Shown: positions 17,034 to 24,572 of the stretch, one piece after another
How positions within the stretch are numbered: the stretch's first letter is position 1
Layout: each line of letters begins with the position of its first letter
From: Algoriphagus sp.
GTDB lineage: Bacteria > Bacteroidota > Bacteroidia > Cytophagales > Cyclobacteriaceae
Direction of reading: 5' to 3'
Assembly: GCA_024642365.1 (NCBI GenBank)
Contig: JAHEBE010000004.1
Coordinates: forward strand, 1-38,370
DNA length: 38,370 bases
Translations under genes and position numbers: made by a program
The notes under the pieces: model-generated
Told to the model about the DNA's origin: nothing
What the model saw: the letters and a program-made list of their open reading frames with translations, nothing else
The model's database searches: none

Positions 17034-17870
17034 TTATCCCATTTCAAATTCCTCACCTTCCTTACAAAGAACCACTTCATAGGTTGGATTAGATTCTTTA
17101 ATGCCAGCTGTGTAGATTTCTTCTAATCTATCATCCGAATTAAGTGGGTCATGGTGGAAAATAGCCATTTTCTTTACGTGACAAGCAGTACCAAAAGCAA
17201 TCGCATCTTTGATAGAACTATGACCCCAGCCTATTTTACTTTGATATTCACTGGCAGTATACTGGCCATCATGAAAAAGTAAGTCCGCATTTTTAGCGAT
17301 TTCCAATCCGCTTATCCAATCCACATTTTTTGGAAAATCAGCAGAACCCAATGCAGGCTCATGATCTGGCATGTAGGCAAAACTTGCATCTCCATCAGTA
17401 ATTCGGTAGCCCAAAGTAGGTCCAGGATGGCAGATGTAAGAAGATTTGATCTTCAAATCTCCAATCATAAAATCTGTGTTGCCAACCTCGTGTATAATGG
17501 GATGCTTCGGTAATTCATTTAGACGTACCGGAAATAATGGAGGAGAAAAATATCTTCTCAACCGCTGTAAAAGTGGTTCAATAGTAGTACTAGGTCCCCA
17601 GATGTGAACTTGAATGGCTGGATTATACATCGGTTGAAAAAATCCCAATCCCATGGTATGATCGATATGCAAATGTGTTAATAACACATGAAGCTCTTTC
17701 ACTTCCGGCTTGATCACTTTTCCCAAACGTTGAATACCAGATCCCCCGTCAAGAATTAATAAAGTGTCTCCTTTCGTCACCTCCACACAGGAAGTATTTC
17801 CACCGTAAATATTATTTTCCGGGCCAGGGGAAGGTAACGACCCTCTACAACCCCAAACTTTGATTTTCAT
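17034..17870 (-). CDS. MBL-fold metallo-hydrolase
   Basis: The 278-residue cytoplasmic protein shows the metallo-beta-lactamase metal site H66-x-H68-x-D70-H71 (THLHIDHTMG). Additional likely ligands are HPG (ICHPGPTLGYR), D in AYMPDHEP, and a C-terminal H in IFHHDPLNSDD. The start MKIKVWGCRGSLPSPG...YGGNTSCVEV resembles the RNase Z/PhnP-like branch, which includes nucleases and phosphodiesterases, rather than lactamases. The start codon overlaps the PAS gene stop by 4 nt (ATGA), so the two proteins are made together. Substrate unknown; a small-molecule or cyclic-nucleotide phosphodiesterase is one possibility. Confidence 0.87.
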   Translation of the reverse strand: MKIKVWGCRGSLPSPGPENNIYGGNTSCVEVTKGDTLLILDGGSGIQRLGKVIKPEVKELHVLLTHLHIDHTMGLGFFQPMYNPAIQVHIWGPSTTIEPLLQRLRRYFSPPLFPVRLNELPKHPIIHEVGNTDFMIGDLKIKSSYICHPGPTLGYRITDGDASFAYMPDHEPALGSADFPKNVDWISGLEIAKNADLLFHDGQYTASEYQSKIGWGHSSIKDAIAFGTACHVKKMAIFHHDPLNSDDRLEEIYTAGIKESNPTYEVVLCKEGEEFEMG

Positions 17871-18262
17871 GAAAAATTAGAATTCCAAAACAAAGCCATT
17901 GCCCCTAAGAATCGTTTGGGTCTACCTTCAATAGGAATTGCAGTAACATTTATCAAATGTCGTTCACCTTGCAAATTATCTATATAAAACGAACCTTGAG
18001 CTGGCTTGTGATGCGTGAGCGTCTGAACTAAAGGTAATTTCTCGGGTGGCAAGGGATTTCCATCCTTATCGGTTGGCTTAAAGATCGTAGACCACTCTTC
18101 TACTTTCATACTCCCCGTCTCCCCAAATCTAATTCCAAGAATATGCTCTGCTGGTTCGTTGTAAAAAATCAGTGTGCCCTCAGGGTCTACAAGGAAGACC
18201 GGTAAAGACATACTATCTATAAATTGCCTGCCAAGAATGAGCTCAATAGGCTGAATTGCCAT
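17867..18262 (-). CDS. Single-domain PAS sensor protein
   Basis: The 131-residue protein is essentially one PAS domain: a helix (ELILGRQFIDSMSLPVFLVDPEGTLIFYNEPAEHILG), a segment with IFKPTDKDGNPLPPEKLPL, and a C-terminal sheet (GSFYIDNLQGERHLINVTAIPIEG...FLGAMALFW). It has no kinase, cyclase or DNA-binding part, so it must signal through a partner. The best candidate is the MBL-fold hydrolase encoded immediately downstream with a 4-nt ATGA overlap. A ligand or cofactor cannot be predicted from the sequence. Confidence 0.82.
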   Translation of the reverse strand: MAIQPIELILGRQFIDSMSLPVFLVDPEGTLIFYNEPAEHILGIRFGETGSMKVEEWSTIFKPTDKDGNPLPPEKLPLVQTLTHHKPAQGSFYIDNLQGERHLINVTAIPIEGRPKRFLGAMALFWNSNFS

Positions 18263-18666
18263 GGGTTTATTGTTATTGTAAACTTAAAACAAAGTAGAAG
18301 ATAGGAATAATTTTATAATTCCAACTAATATTAATTAGGATACTTTTCTTGAATTAAAAGCAATTTCTTGAATAATTGAATTAAAAAATAGAATTTTTCC
18401 ATTCTAAACTAAGTTTCTCTCCTGTTTTCGAAAGCTGATTTTAACCTAAAATAGTAGATTTTTTTTAATGAATTGAGGATCGAATTAGAGGTAGATTCAA
18501 TGATTTTTGCGCCGAACCCTTTATAATAAGTTGGATAGTATAAGGCCAATTTTTTTTTGGATTTAAAATTTTCTACCCAATTATTATTAACCTACTCCCT
18601 TTCATGTGAGAAAAATCACTTTTAACTCTTTGGAGAAAAGTTACTTTTGTTTAAAACCCAACCCCT
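18263..18666. other. AT-rich intergenic region without a recognised gene
   Basis: This 404-bp divergent region between the PAS gene and the rhodanese gene has many short A- and T-runs. I see no coding frame of note, no tRNA-like fold and no clear hairpin with a T-run. It must contain the promoters of both flanking genes. A TACTTTTG box at 18642-18649 points toward the rhodanese gene, and a shorter TA-N-TTTG variant on the minus strand (18296-18290) points toward the PAS gene. Confidence 0.7.
18642..18649 (+). promoter_or_regulatory. -7 box (TACTTTTG) of the rhodanese gene
   Basis: An exact TAnnTTTG match ends 17 nt before the ATG at 18667. No TTTG lies at the ideal 19-nt distance upstream; a TTTG at 18629-18632 is too close. 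Confidence 0.5.
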
Positions 18667-19089
18667 ATGAAAACTTCATTACTGATCCCAATTGTTTCGC
18701 TTCTACTAATTTCCTGTCAACCAGAAAAGGTAAGTCAAGAATCGGCAACCACTGAAGTAGCTCAACGTAATTCAGTAAAAAGTATCAATGCGGTCGACTT
18801 CCAAAACCTATCTTCCAAAGAAAATGCAACGATTGTTGACGTGCGGACACCTGAAGAAGTTACTCAAGGAAAAATTCCAAATGCGCTCGTTATAAACATT
18901 TACGATGCAGATTTTGAATCCAGAATAAAGGAGCTCAGCAAAGATCAGTCAATTTTTATCTATTGTTCAGCAGGTGTGAGAAGTGAGAAAGCTGCCGAAT
19001 TTTTAATTTCCCAAGGGTATACGGATGTCTACCACCTCGAAGGCGGTCTCGGAGATTGGTATCGTAATGGATTTCCTCTTGAAAAATAA
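18667..19089 (+). CDS. Rhodanese-domain lipoprotein
   Basis: The 140-residue protein starts with a lipoprotein signal (MKTSLLIPIVSLLLISC, lipidated cysteine C17) and then has one rhodanese domain. Visible motifs are ATIVDVRTPEEVTQGKIPNA and the active-site loop IYCSAGVRSEKA with the catalytic cysteine C100, which accepts sulfur in thiosulfate sulfurtransferases. The terminal LEGGLGDW is also typical. It acts at the periplasmic face of a membrane, probably in sulfur transfer or persulfide handling; the physiological donor is not evident. The stop codon is separated by a single base from the stop of the converging Cys/Met-metabolism gene. Confidence 0.92.
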   Translation: MKTSLLIPIVSLLLISCQPEKVSQESATTEVAQRNSVKSINAVDFQNLSSKENATIVDVRTPEEVTQGKIPNALVINIYDADFESRIKELSKDQSIFIYCSAGVRSEKAAEFLISQGYTDVYHLEGGLGDWYRNGFPLEK

Positions 19090-19090
19090 A

Positions 19091-20188
19091 TCAAAAGGCT
19101 TGATCCAAATCTTCCAATAAATCATCTAAGTGCTCCAAACCAACAGAAACACGAATTAGGTTTGGGGGAGTCAAAGTATCTGGACCTTCTGAAGCAGCAC
19201 GTCTTTCAATAAGACTTTCTACTCCTCCAAGGCTAGTTGCATTCGTAAAATAATGGAGTTTGGAGATCAGATTGTTAGCTGCCTCGGCTCCTCCCTTTAC
19301 TTGAAAGGATAAAATCCCACCATAACCAGACATTTGATTAGTCGCAATTTCATGTCCAGGATGACTTTTTAAACCAGGATAAAATACGCGTTCCACTTTT
19401 GAATGCTGATTTAAATAATCTGCCATGATTCCTGCATGCTCCGCATGCCCTTTCATCCGGTAAGGCAAAGTTTTTATGCTTCTACATAAATAATAGCAAT
19501 CAAAAGGTGAAGGGACAGCTCCTCCTACTTTTTGGACTACTCTAATTTTCTCCCAAAAATCATCTGCTTTTTTCGTGATTAAGGCTCCGCCCAAAATATC
19601 ACTATGCCCTCCGAAAAACTTGGTACTAGAATGCATGACAATATCAGCCCCGAGAAGAATCGGGTTTTGAAAAACAGGAGTGGCGAAGGTACTGTCACAC
19701 GCCAGAATAGCCTGATGAGATTTGGCTAATCCTGCAATAGCTTTGATATCCGTAATTTTCAAAAGTGGGTTTGAGGGAGATTCTATCCATACAAGCTTTG
19801 TATTAGCTTGGAAAGCTTTTTCGACCAGCTTTAAATCTGTCATGTCTACAAAAGAAGCCTCGAGGACCCCTTTGAAAAGTTGAAGGATCGCATTTTTCAA
19901 CCCGTGGTACATATCATCTGGTGCAATAATATGAGATCCAGGAGCTAGTGCTTGAAAGACCGCGACTCCAGCAGCATTGCCTGAAGAAAAAGCTGCAGCA
20001 TCGGCTCCAAACTCTAATTTGGTCAAGACCTTTTCGAGCGCATTCCGGTTGGGATTATTTGCTCGGGAATAAATCATCGAATCAGGCTGATGAACAAAGG
20101 TTGTACTCAAAGTGATCGGCTGAATGGCCGGCTTTTCGGAGTCAGTGATGATATTCCCACCATGAATTGCTAATGTTTCGAGCCTCAT
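19091..20188 (-). CDS. Cys/Met metabolism PLP-dependent enzyme (cystathionine gamma-synthase/lyase family)
   Basis: The 365-residue protein has the transsulfuration-family layout: LAIHGG near the start, PAIQPITLSTTFVHQ, YSRANNPNRNALEKVLTKLE (YSRxxNPT-like phosphate contact), SSGNAAGVAVFQAL, and the pyridoxal-phosphate lysine K190 in SSTKFFGGHSD. The end reads SLGGVESLIERRA...LIRVSVGLEHLDDLLEDL. It acts in the cytoplasm on cysteine, homocysteine or cystathionine. Synthase and lyase members cannot be told apart from the sequence alone. No sulfur-assimilation operon surrounds it. It is divergent from the CotH gene, with 56 bp between start codons. Confidence 0.9.
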   Translation of the reverse strand: MRLETLAIHGGNIITDSEKPAIQPITLSTTFVHQPDSMIYSRANNPNRNALEKVLTKLEFGADAAAFSSGNAAGVAVFQALAPGSHIIAPDDMYHGLKNAILQLFKGVLEASFVDMTDLKLVEKAFQANTKLVWIESPSNPLLKITDIKAIAGLAKSHQAILACDSTFATPVFQNPILLGADIVMHSSTKFFGGHSDILGGALITKKADDFWEKIRVVQKVGGAVPSPFDCYYLCRSIKTLPYRMKGHAEHAGIMADYLNQHSKVERVFYPGLKSHPGHEIATNQMSGYGGILSFQVKGGAEAANNLISKLHYFTNATSLGGVESLIERRAASEGPDTLTPPNLIRVSVGLEHLDDLLEDLDQAF

Positions 20189-20210
20189 AAGATGTAATTT
20201 TTGAATTAGG

Positions 20211-20240
20211 TTTGGGGGGAAAAATACTATTAATATTTTG
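20211..20240 (+). promoter_or_regulatory. Promoter-like element of the CotH gene
   Basis: A TTTG (20211-20214) is followed after 19 nt by TATTTTG (20234-20240), which is one base short of TAnnTTTG. It ends 4 nt before the ATG at 20245, so the transcript would begin at or near the start codon. Confidence 0.45.
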
Positions 20241-20244
20241 CAGA

Positions 20245-21858
20245 ATGAAACGAATTTCTTTGGTCAAAATCCAATTTGGCCTTTTACTCTGGGTAAGTTT
20301 TGGCTTCACCTCATTTGCCCAGCTTAGCAGTTCCAAACTTCCCATCGTAGTCATTACAACTGATGTAGCCATACCAGATGAGCCAAAAGTTTTAGGAAGG
20401 ATGGGAATTATCTGGAACGGTGGAGGTACTGAAAATAAAATCACAGATCCTTATAACCATTTCGACGGACCAATTGGTATCGAAATCAGAGGCCAAACCT
20501 CCCAAATGTTCCCTAAAAAAAGCTATGGATTAGAACTATGGGATGAAAATCAAGACGGAATTGACTTCGCTTTGCTGGGATTCCCGGCAGAGGAGGACTT
20601 TGTTTTTCATGGTCCTTTTAGTGACAAATCACTCATGCGAAATGCCTTGGCTTATTACCTCGCTTCCAAAAGCATGACTTATGCACCAAGAATAAAATTT
20701 TTTGAGTTGGTTCTGAATAACCAATACATGGGTGTCTACTTGCTGACAGAGAAAATCAAACGCGATAAAAATAGAGTTGACATCAAAAAAATTGAACCCG
20801 TAGATATTTCGGGTGACAAACTGACTGGAGGATATATTCTTAAGTTTGACAAGGGAGATCCTGAGGAAGTAGCGTGGGAGTCTCCTATCCTACCTTTCCC
20901 AGGAGCTAAAAAGACAAAATTCCTTTATGAAACTCCCAAATATGATGAGATCGTACCAGAGCAATTCAATTACATCAAAGGATATATAGATGAGTTTGAA
21001 CTAGTCTTGAAAGGAACAGAATTCAAAGACCCTGTTAATGGATACGCCAAATACATCAACGTAGCTAGTTTTATTGATTTTTCCCTCATCAATGAAATCG
21101 GCAGAAATGTGGACGGATATCGTTTGAGCACCTTTTTTTATAAAGATCGGACGAGTTTGGGAGGAAAATTAACAGCCGGTCCAGTTTGGGATTTTAATCT
21201 AGCTTTTGGCAATGCCAATTATTGCGATGGTTCGAATATCGATGGATGGGCTTGGGACTTTAATTCCGTTTGCTCGCAAGACAATTGGTTTATTCATTTT
21301 TGGTGGAAACGGTTATTAGAAGACCCAGCATATAGAAATAAAATGTCAGATCGCTGGAGAGAATTACGAAAAGGTCCATTTTCAGATGCTAAAATCATGT
21401 TTGCGATTGATAGCATGCAACAAGAAATCGGAGAAGCTGGAACTCGCAATTTTCAACAATGGGACGTGCTTGGAAAATATATTTGGCCAAATAATTTTAT
21501 TGGAAAAACCTATGCTGAGGAAATGAACTATTTGAAAACCTGGGTTCAAGACCGATTAAATTGGATGGATTATCAGTTTGATGTAATCCTTGCATTAGAG
21601 CCGGAGGAAAATCTTGGATTTAAACTTTATCCAAACCCTTCCTCTGGGAAGATTTTCATCGAAACAGATAAGCCATGGAATAACGGGGAAATAATGACCA
21701 TTTATTCCAGCTTGGGACAAGAAGTTCAATCTTTCAAATTGCCGGAAGGAGAACTTCAAATAGATTTTGAATTGAATGCTCCAAGGGGAATTTATCTGTA
21801 TCAAATCGCCGATCCAATTGGAAAAGTCATGAAGCAAGGAAAAATTTTAATCCAATAA
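20245..21858 (+). CDS. Secreted CotH-kinase-family protein with T9SS sorting domain
   Basis: The ATG at 20245 is chosen because it begins a good signal peptide (MKRISLVKIQFGLLLWVSFG...FAQ); an upstream TTG would spoil it. The 537-residue protein has CotH landmarks: GIEIRGQTSQMFPKKSYGLEL, HGPFSDKSLMRNALAYYLA, QYMGVYLLTEKIKRDKNRVDIKKI, and the metal-binding DFN (D316, GPVWDFNLAFG). CotH proteins are atypical protein kinases. The last ~78 residues (from about 460) form a type A T9SS C-terminal domain, with LYPNPSSGKIFIE, IYSSLGQEVQSF, ELNAPRGIYLYQI and GKILIQ. It should therefore pass through the type IX system and stay on or leave the cell surface. No obvious kinase substrate is adjacent. Confidence 0.9.
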   Translation: MKRISLVKIQFGLLLWVSFGFTSFAQLSSSKLPIVVITTDVAIPDEPKVLGRMGIIWNGGGTENKITDPYNHFDGPIGIEIRGQTSQMFPKKSYGLELWDENQDGIDFALLGFPAEEDFVFHGPFSDKSLMRNALAYYLASKSMTYAPRIKFFELVLNNQYMGVYLLTEKIKRDKNRVDIKKIEPVDISGDKLTGGYILKFDKGDPEEVAWESPILPFPGAKKTKFLYETPKYDEIVPEQFNYIKGYIDEFELVLKGTEFKDPVNGYAKYINVASFIDFSLINEIGRNVDGYRLSTFFYKDRTSLGGKLTAGPVWDFNLAFGNANYCDGSNIDGWAWDFNSVCSQDNWFIHFWWKRLLEDPAYRNKMSDRWRELRKGPFSDAKIMFAIDSMQQEIGEAGTRNFQQWDVLGKYIWPNNFIGKTYAEEMNYLKTWVQDRLNWMDYQFDVILALEPEENLGFKLYPNPSSGKIFIETDKPWNNGEIMTIYSSLGQEVQSFKLPEGELQIDFELNAPRGIYLYQIADPIGKVMKQGKILIQ

Positions 21859-21865
21859 ATGAGGG

Positions 21866-21892
21866 AGCCAGAATATTTTTCTGGCTTTTTTT
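21866..21892 (+). terminator. Terminator after the CotH gene
   Basis: An 8-bp stem of AGCCAGAA (21866-21873) and TTCTGGCT (21879-21886) with a 5-nt loop is followed by a T-run up to 21892. It separates the CotH gene from the sigma-factor operon. Confidence 0.9.
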
Positions 21893-21950
21893 ATTTACTG
21901 TTTCCAACCTTTTTATACTTAAACCACTCTTCCTAGTATAAGCACCACAA

Positions 21951-22481
21951 ATGAGTCAGATTCAAACAGATCAGGAATTAATCGAAAAAGTCATCTCAAA
22001 TGACCGAAAAGCTCAATTTCAGCTCTTTGAACTGACCAAACGCTTGGTATACTCGCTGGCATTTCGGATACTAAATGATGAGGATGACGCACAAGACGTC
22101 CTTCAAGACACTTATGTAGAGGTGTTCCAGCAAATAAAAAAACTGAGCCATCCAGACGCATTGATTTCTTGGATGAAAACAATCACAATGCGTAAAGCCA
22201 TCCAAAAAAGTAAAAAACAAATCCGCTTCGAACCTCTTGATGGAGTTCCTGATGAATCCCATGATGAGTTGAATTCTTGGTTTGATGCAGAGCTTTTGGA
22301 CCAAGCAATAAGAAGTCTCCCAGCGGGATCTAGGGCAGTTTTTATGTTGGTGGCAGTGGAGGGATATCCGCATCAGGAATGCGCTAAGCTCCTAGGCATA
22401 AGTGAAAGCACTTCCAAATCGCAATTGAATTATGCGAAAGGACTCTTGAAAAAAAGAATAAAAACACTCCTTCAAGCATGA
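21951..22481 (+). CDS. ECF-type RNA polymerase sigma factor
   Basis: The 176-residue protein has sigma region 2 (FELTKRLVYSLAFRILNDEDDAQDVLQDTYVEVFQ) and region 4 (AIRSLPAGSRAVFMLVAVEGYPHQECAKLLGISESTSKSQLNYAKGLLKKRI), with the linker typical of extracytoplasmic-function sigma factors. It directs RNA polymerase to a small regulon. The following gene overlaps by 4 nt (ATGA) and encodes a single-span membrane protein, the usual arrangement for a sigma/anti-sigma pair. The regulon is not known. The exported protein downstream (23190) is a candidate target or signal partner. Confidence 0.94.
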   Translation: MSQIQTDQELIEKVISNDRKAQFQLFELTKRLVYSLAFRILNDEDDAQDVLQDTYVEVFQQIKKLSHPDALISWMKTITMRKAIQKSKKQIRFEPLDGVPDESHDELNSWFDAELLDQAIRSLPAGSRAVFMLVAVEGYPHQECAKLLGISESTSKSQLNYAKGLLKKRIKTLLQA

Positions 22482-23164
22482 AAAATCTATCGAATCATCA
22501 TAGCCCAAAGGAAGACAGCTGGGAGAAAATCATGGCTGAAGTTAGCTTTGAAAAACAACTAACAGGACACCTTTCAAATCTTCCACAGTATGAACCTGAA
22601 GGAAATACTTGGGAGAAAATCGTCAACCGATTAGATGAAAAACATAAAATTGTCCTTTGGCCTTACTTCGGAATTGCAGCCACCTTAATCGGAGGATTGT
22701 TACTATCAACACTTTTATTAACCAAAGAAGAATTATCAATTTCTAGTTTCGACAAACAACACGAATTGACTCAAATTGAAGAATTGGAGATTCCATTCGA
22801 ATTAACCAAACCAACAAAAGAGTCCTTAGAACCCAAAAGAATAGCTTCCACTAAACCCAGGCTAGCCAGCAAAGCTCAGGTGAAGAATCAAGACCTTCCG
22901 CAAGTCAGTATTTCCCTTCCTGAAATTGATTTAATCGCGACCAATAAGGAGATCATCCTGCCCGAGAAATCTGACATTGATCCCGAGAATAAAAATATTT
23001 CTAATCCAAAAACTCTCCATGAGGTGACGATTTCATGGGGAATAAAAGCAAATGGATTTCAAGTGAAAACAAGTTTTGGGAAGCAAGATCCAAGCACGCT
23101 TGAATCTAAACAGACTGGGAGTATTTCCAGATCCAAACGCATCCGAATCGGAGATAAAAATTAA
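22478..23164 (+). CDS. Probable anti-sigma factor, single transmembrane helix
   Basis: I do not recognise a named family. The 228-residue protein has a cytoplasmic N-terminal part of about 55 residues with two similar short motifs (DSWEKIMAEVSFEKQL and NTWEKIVNRLDEK). One membrane helix follows (about 59-80, PYFGIAATLIGGLLLSTLLL), and then a long polar, lysine- and proline-rich outer part. The N-terminal, helix, outer-domain order and the ATGA overlap with the ECF sigma gene support an anti-sigma role. It has no zinc-binding HxxxCxxC (ZAS) motif. The outer part may sense an envelope signal. Confidence 0.7.
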   Translation: MKNLSNHHSPKEDSWEKIMAEVSFEKQLTGHLSNLPQYEPEGNTWEKIVNRLDEKHKIVLWPYFGIAATLIGGLLLSTLLLTKEELSISSFDKQHELTQIEELEIPFELTKPTKESLEPKRIASTKPRLASKAQVKNQDLPQVSISLPEIDLIATNKEIILPEKSDIDPENKNISNPKTLHEVTISWGIKANGFQVKTSFGKQDPSTLESKQTGSISRSKRIRIGDKN

Positions 23165-23189
23165 AAACCAACCTTAAACTAATACCAAA

Positions 23190-23948
23190 ATGAAAAGATT
23201 TACACTTCTCACTGGCATTGCTATGCTTGTTTCATTTTCCACTTTTTCACAGGAATTTGAAAATAAGCTCTTCGGAAACGAGATGGAAAAACTCAATTCC
23301 GAATACCCTATCACTGACACTCTCGTATTTGATTTGCCTAATGAGGGGAAATTAATACTCATGTTTAACAGTACAGAGTATCAAATCGAAGAGCTTGAAG
23401 ATCGATTTTCCAAAGTCTTGAAAGAAACTACCGATTTTCCAGAATTCCAATCGCTGACTTATCGACTGAGTGAAGAATATGGCAATACCAAACAAGATGC
23501 AGTAATCCTTGATTTAGAGCGGAAATATTTACCCTATGTGGATCAATTGGAACTCGGACTTGTCTTGGGTATGGATTATACAGGGGGAAGCTTTACGCCT
23601 ACTTTTGGAGCTAAAGCGATGTTTAATTTTAGGAAATTTGATATCGGCGCATCCTTAGTCAATACTGTTTATTTTCCGGAACGGATAGAAAAAAACATCA
23701 AAGTGAATAGCAATTGGTTTGCAAATTTGGAGTTCCGTTGGGACCGCAGCAATCCAAAATCAAATTCAGCAAATGTATTCGGAGCGGGGATTTTATTGAA
23801 TTCCAATGATAGTCAACTATTCACCGGAACCACAATGCAAGCCTTTTACCGTCGAAAAATAAATCAAAACATATCAATTCAAGTAGGCATCATCGGCACC
23901 GAAAACTTAAAAACTTTTTACCCAACTATCGGTATCCGATTTTGGTAA
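23190..23948 (+). CDS. Exported, probable outer-membrane beta-barrel protein of the sigma operon
   Basis: The 252-residue protein has a signal peptide (MKRFTLLTGIAMLVSFSTFSQ). An N-terminal charged region of about 100 residues rich in E/K (EYGNTKQDAVILDLERKYLP) comes next. The C-terminal half has alternating strands: LELGLVLGMDYTGGSFTPTFGAKAMFNF, FDIGASLVNTVYF, WFANLEFRWD, FGAGILLN, ISIQVGIIGTE and TIGIRFW. It ends in tryptophan/phenylalanine, as outer-membrane barrels do. Family not recognised. It lies 25 nt after the anti-sigma-like gene in the same orientation, so co-transcription is likely. It may be the target or the sensor partner of the ECF system, which is an inference from context. 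A terminator shared with the next gene follows. Confidence 0.75.
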   Translation: MKRFTLLTGIAMLVSFSTFSQEFENKLFGNEMEKLNSEYPITDTLVFDLPNEGKLILMFNSTEYQIEELEDRFSKVLKETTDFPEFQSLTYRLSEEYGNTKQDAVILDLERKYLPYVDQLELGLVLGMDYTGGSFTPTFGAKAMFNFRKFDIGASLVNTVYFPERIEKNIKVNSNWFANLEFRWDRSNPKSNSANVFGAGILLNSNDSQLFTGTTMQAFYRRKINQNISIQVGIIGTENLKTFYPTIGIRFW

Positions 23949-23982
23949 AAAAAATAGCCGGTTCATCGCCGGCTATTTTTTT
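23947..23982. terminator. Bidirectional terminator
   Basis: A 9-bp stem of AATAGCCGG (23953-23961) and CCGGCTATT (23969-23977) has a 7-nt loop, an A-run before it and a T-run to 23982. It serves both the plus-strand sigma operon and the converging DUF4293 gene. Confidence 0.93.
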
Positions 23983-23993
23983 GATTTTTTCTT

Positions 23994-24476
23994 TTATCGG
24001 ATTCGATCGACAGATCTTACTAGGGCCTCATCTTTTCGAATAAATCGATTCGCCAGCATATTGCAAACCATTGCTACTAAGATCGCCCAGAATCCGACTT
24101 GGTAGGTGCCTGCGTCAGGAGCGTTTATTTCAGAATTTATTCCATTAGTCGTGAGGAAAACCGCCACAACTAGGCCTACCATAACCAAGCTATTGACCAT
24201 ATTGAGCATCATCTGACGACCTCTATTGCTGTATTGAAATATTGAAATCAATGCCAGTAGACCTGAAAAAGAAGCTAAGGCTGCGATGTACCACTTCGAA
24301 GAAGCCTGAATTTCCGCACCGGCTGCATCCAAATTTGTAAGGGTAAACGCAGACAGCATCCACGAATCACCTGAACCAGAACTGGTCATTAGTTGCTCCC
24401 AAATTGGCATACCGATAGTCACTCCCATGGAAATTACTACCAGAAATAAGAATATTGTTTGAACCCGTTGAATCAT
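23994..24476 (-). CDS. DUF4293 family four-helix membrane protein
   Basis: The 160-residue protein has four hydrophobic segments and the family's N-terminus (MIQRVQTIFLFLVVISMG). The loop with ASSKWYIAALASF and the third and fourth helices (MMLNMVNSLVMVGLVVAVFLTT; VGFWAILVAMVCNMLANRFIRKDE) are as in the Bacteroidetes-specific DUF4293 proteins. Function is unknown; it is an inner-membrane protein. It is a single gene, divergent from truA and convergent with the sigma operon. Confidence 0.85.
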   Translation of the reverse strand: MIQRVQTIFLFLVVISMGVTIGMPIWEQLMTSSGSGDSWMLSAFTLTNLDAAGAEIQASSKWYIAALASFSGLLALISIFQYSNRGRQMMLNMVNSLVMVGLVVAVFLTTNGINSEINAPDAGTYQVGFWAILVAMVCNMLANRFIRKDEALVRSVDRIR

Positions 24477-24558
24477 AACTTTAAATTTTTGCCAAAGAAA
24501 AGCGGTTCTACGTAGCTTTCCAAGAATTCAATATTCTTCCTGAATTGATCGGGAATAG

Positions 24559-24566
24559 TATCTTTG
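24559..24566 (+). promoter_or_regulatory. -7 box (TATCTTTG) of truA
   Basis: An exact TAnnTTTG match ends 6 nt before the ATG at 24573, so the mRNA leader would be at most a few nucleotides. No TTTG -33 element lies at the ideal spacing. Confidence 0.5.
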
Positions 24567-24572
24567 CTGTTC

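Noticed and set aside
18629-18632. TTTG as -33 element for the rhodanese promoter
   Set aside because: It is only 9 nt before the -7 box; about 19 nt is expected.
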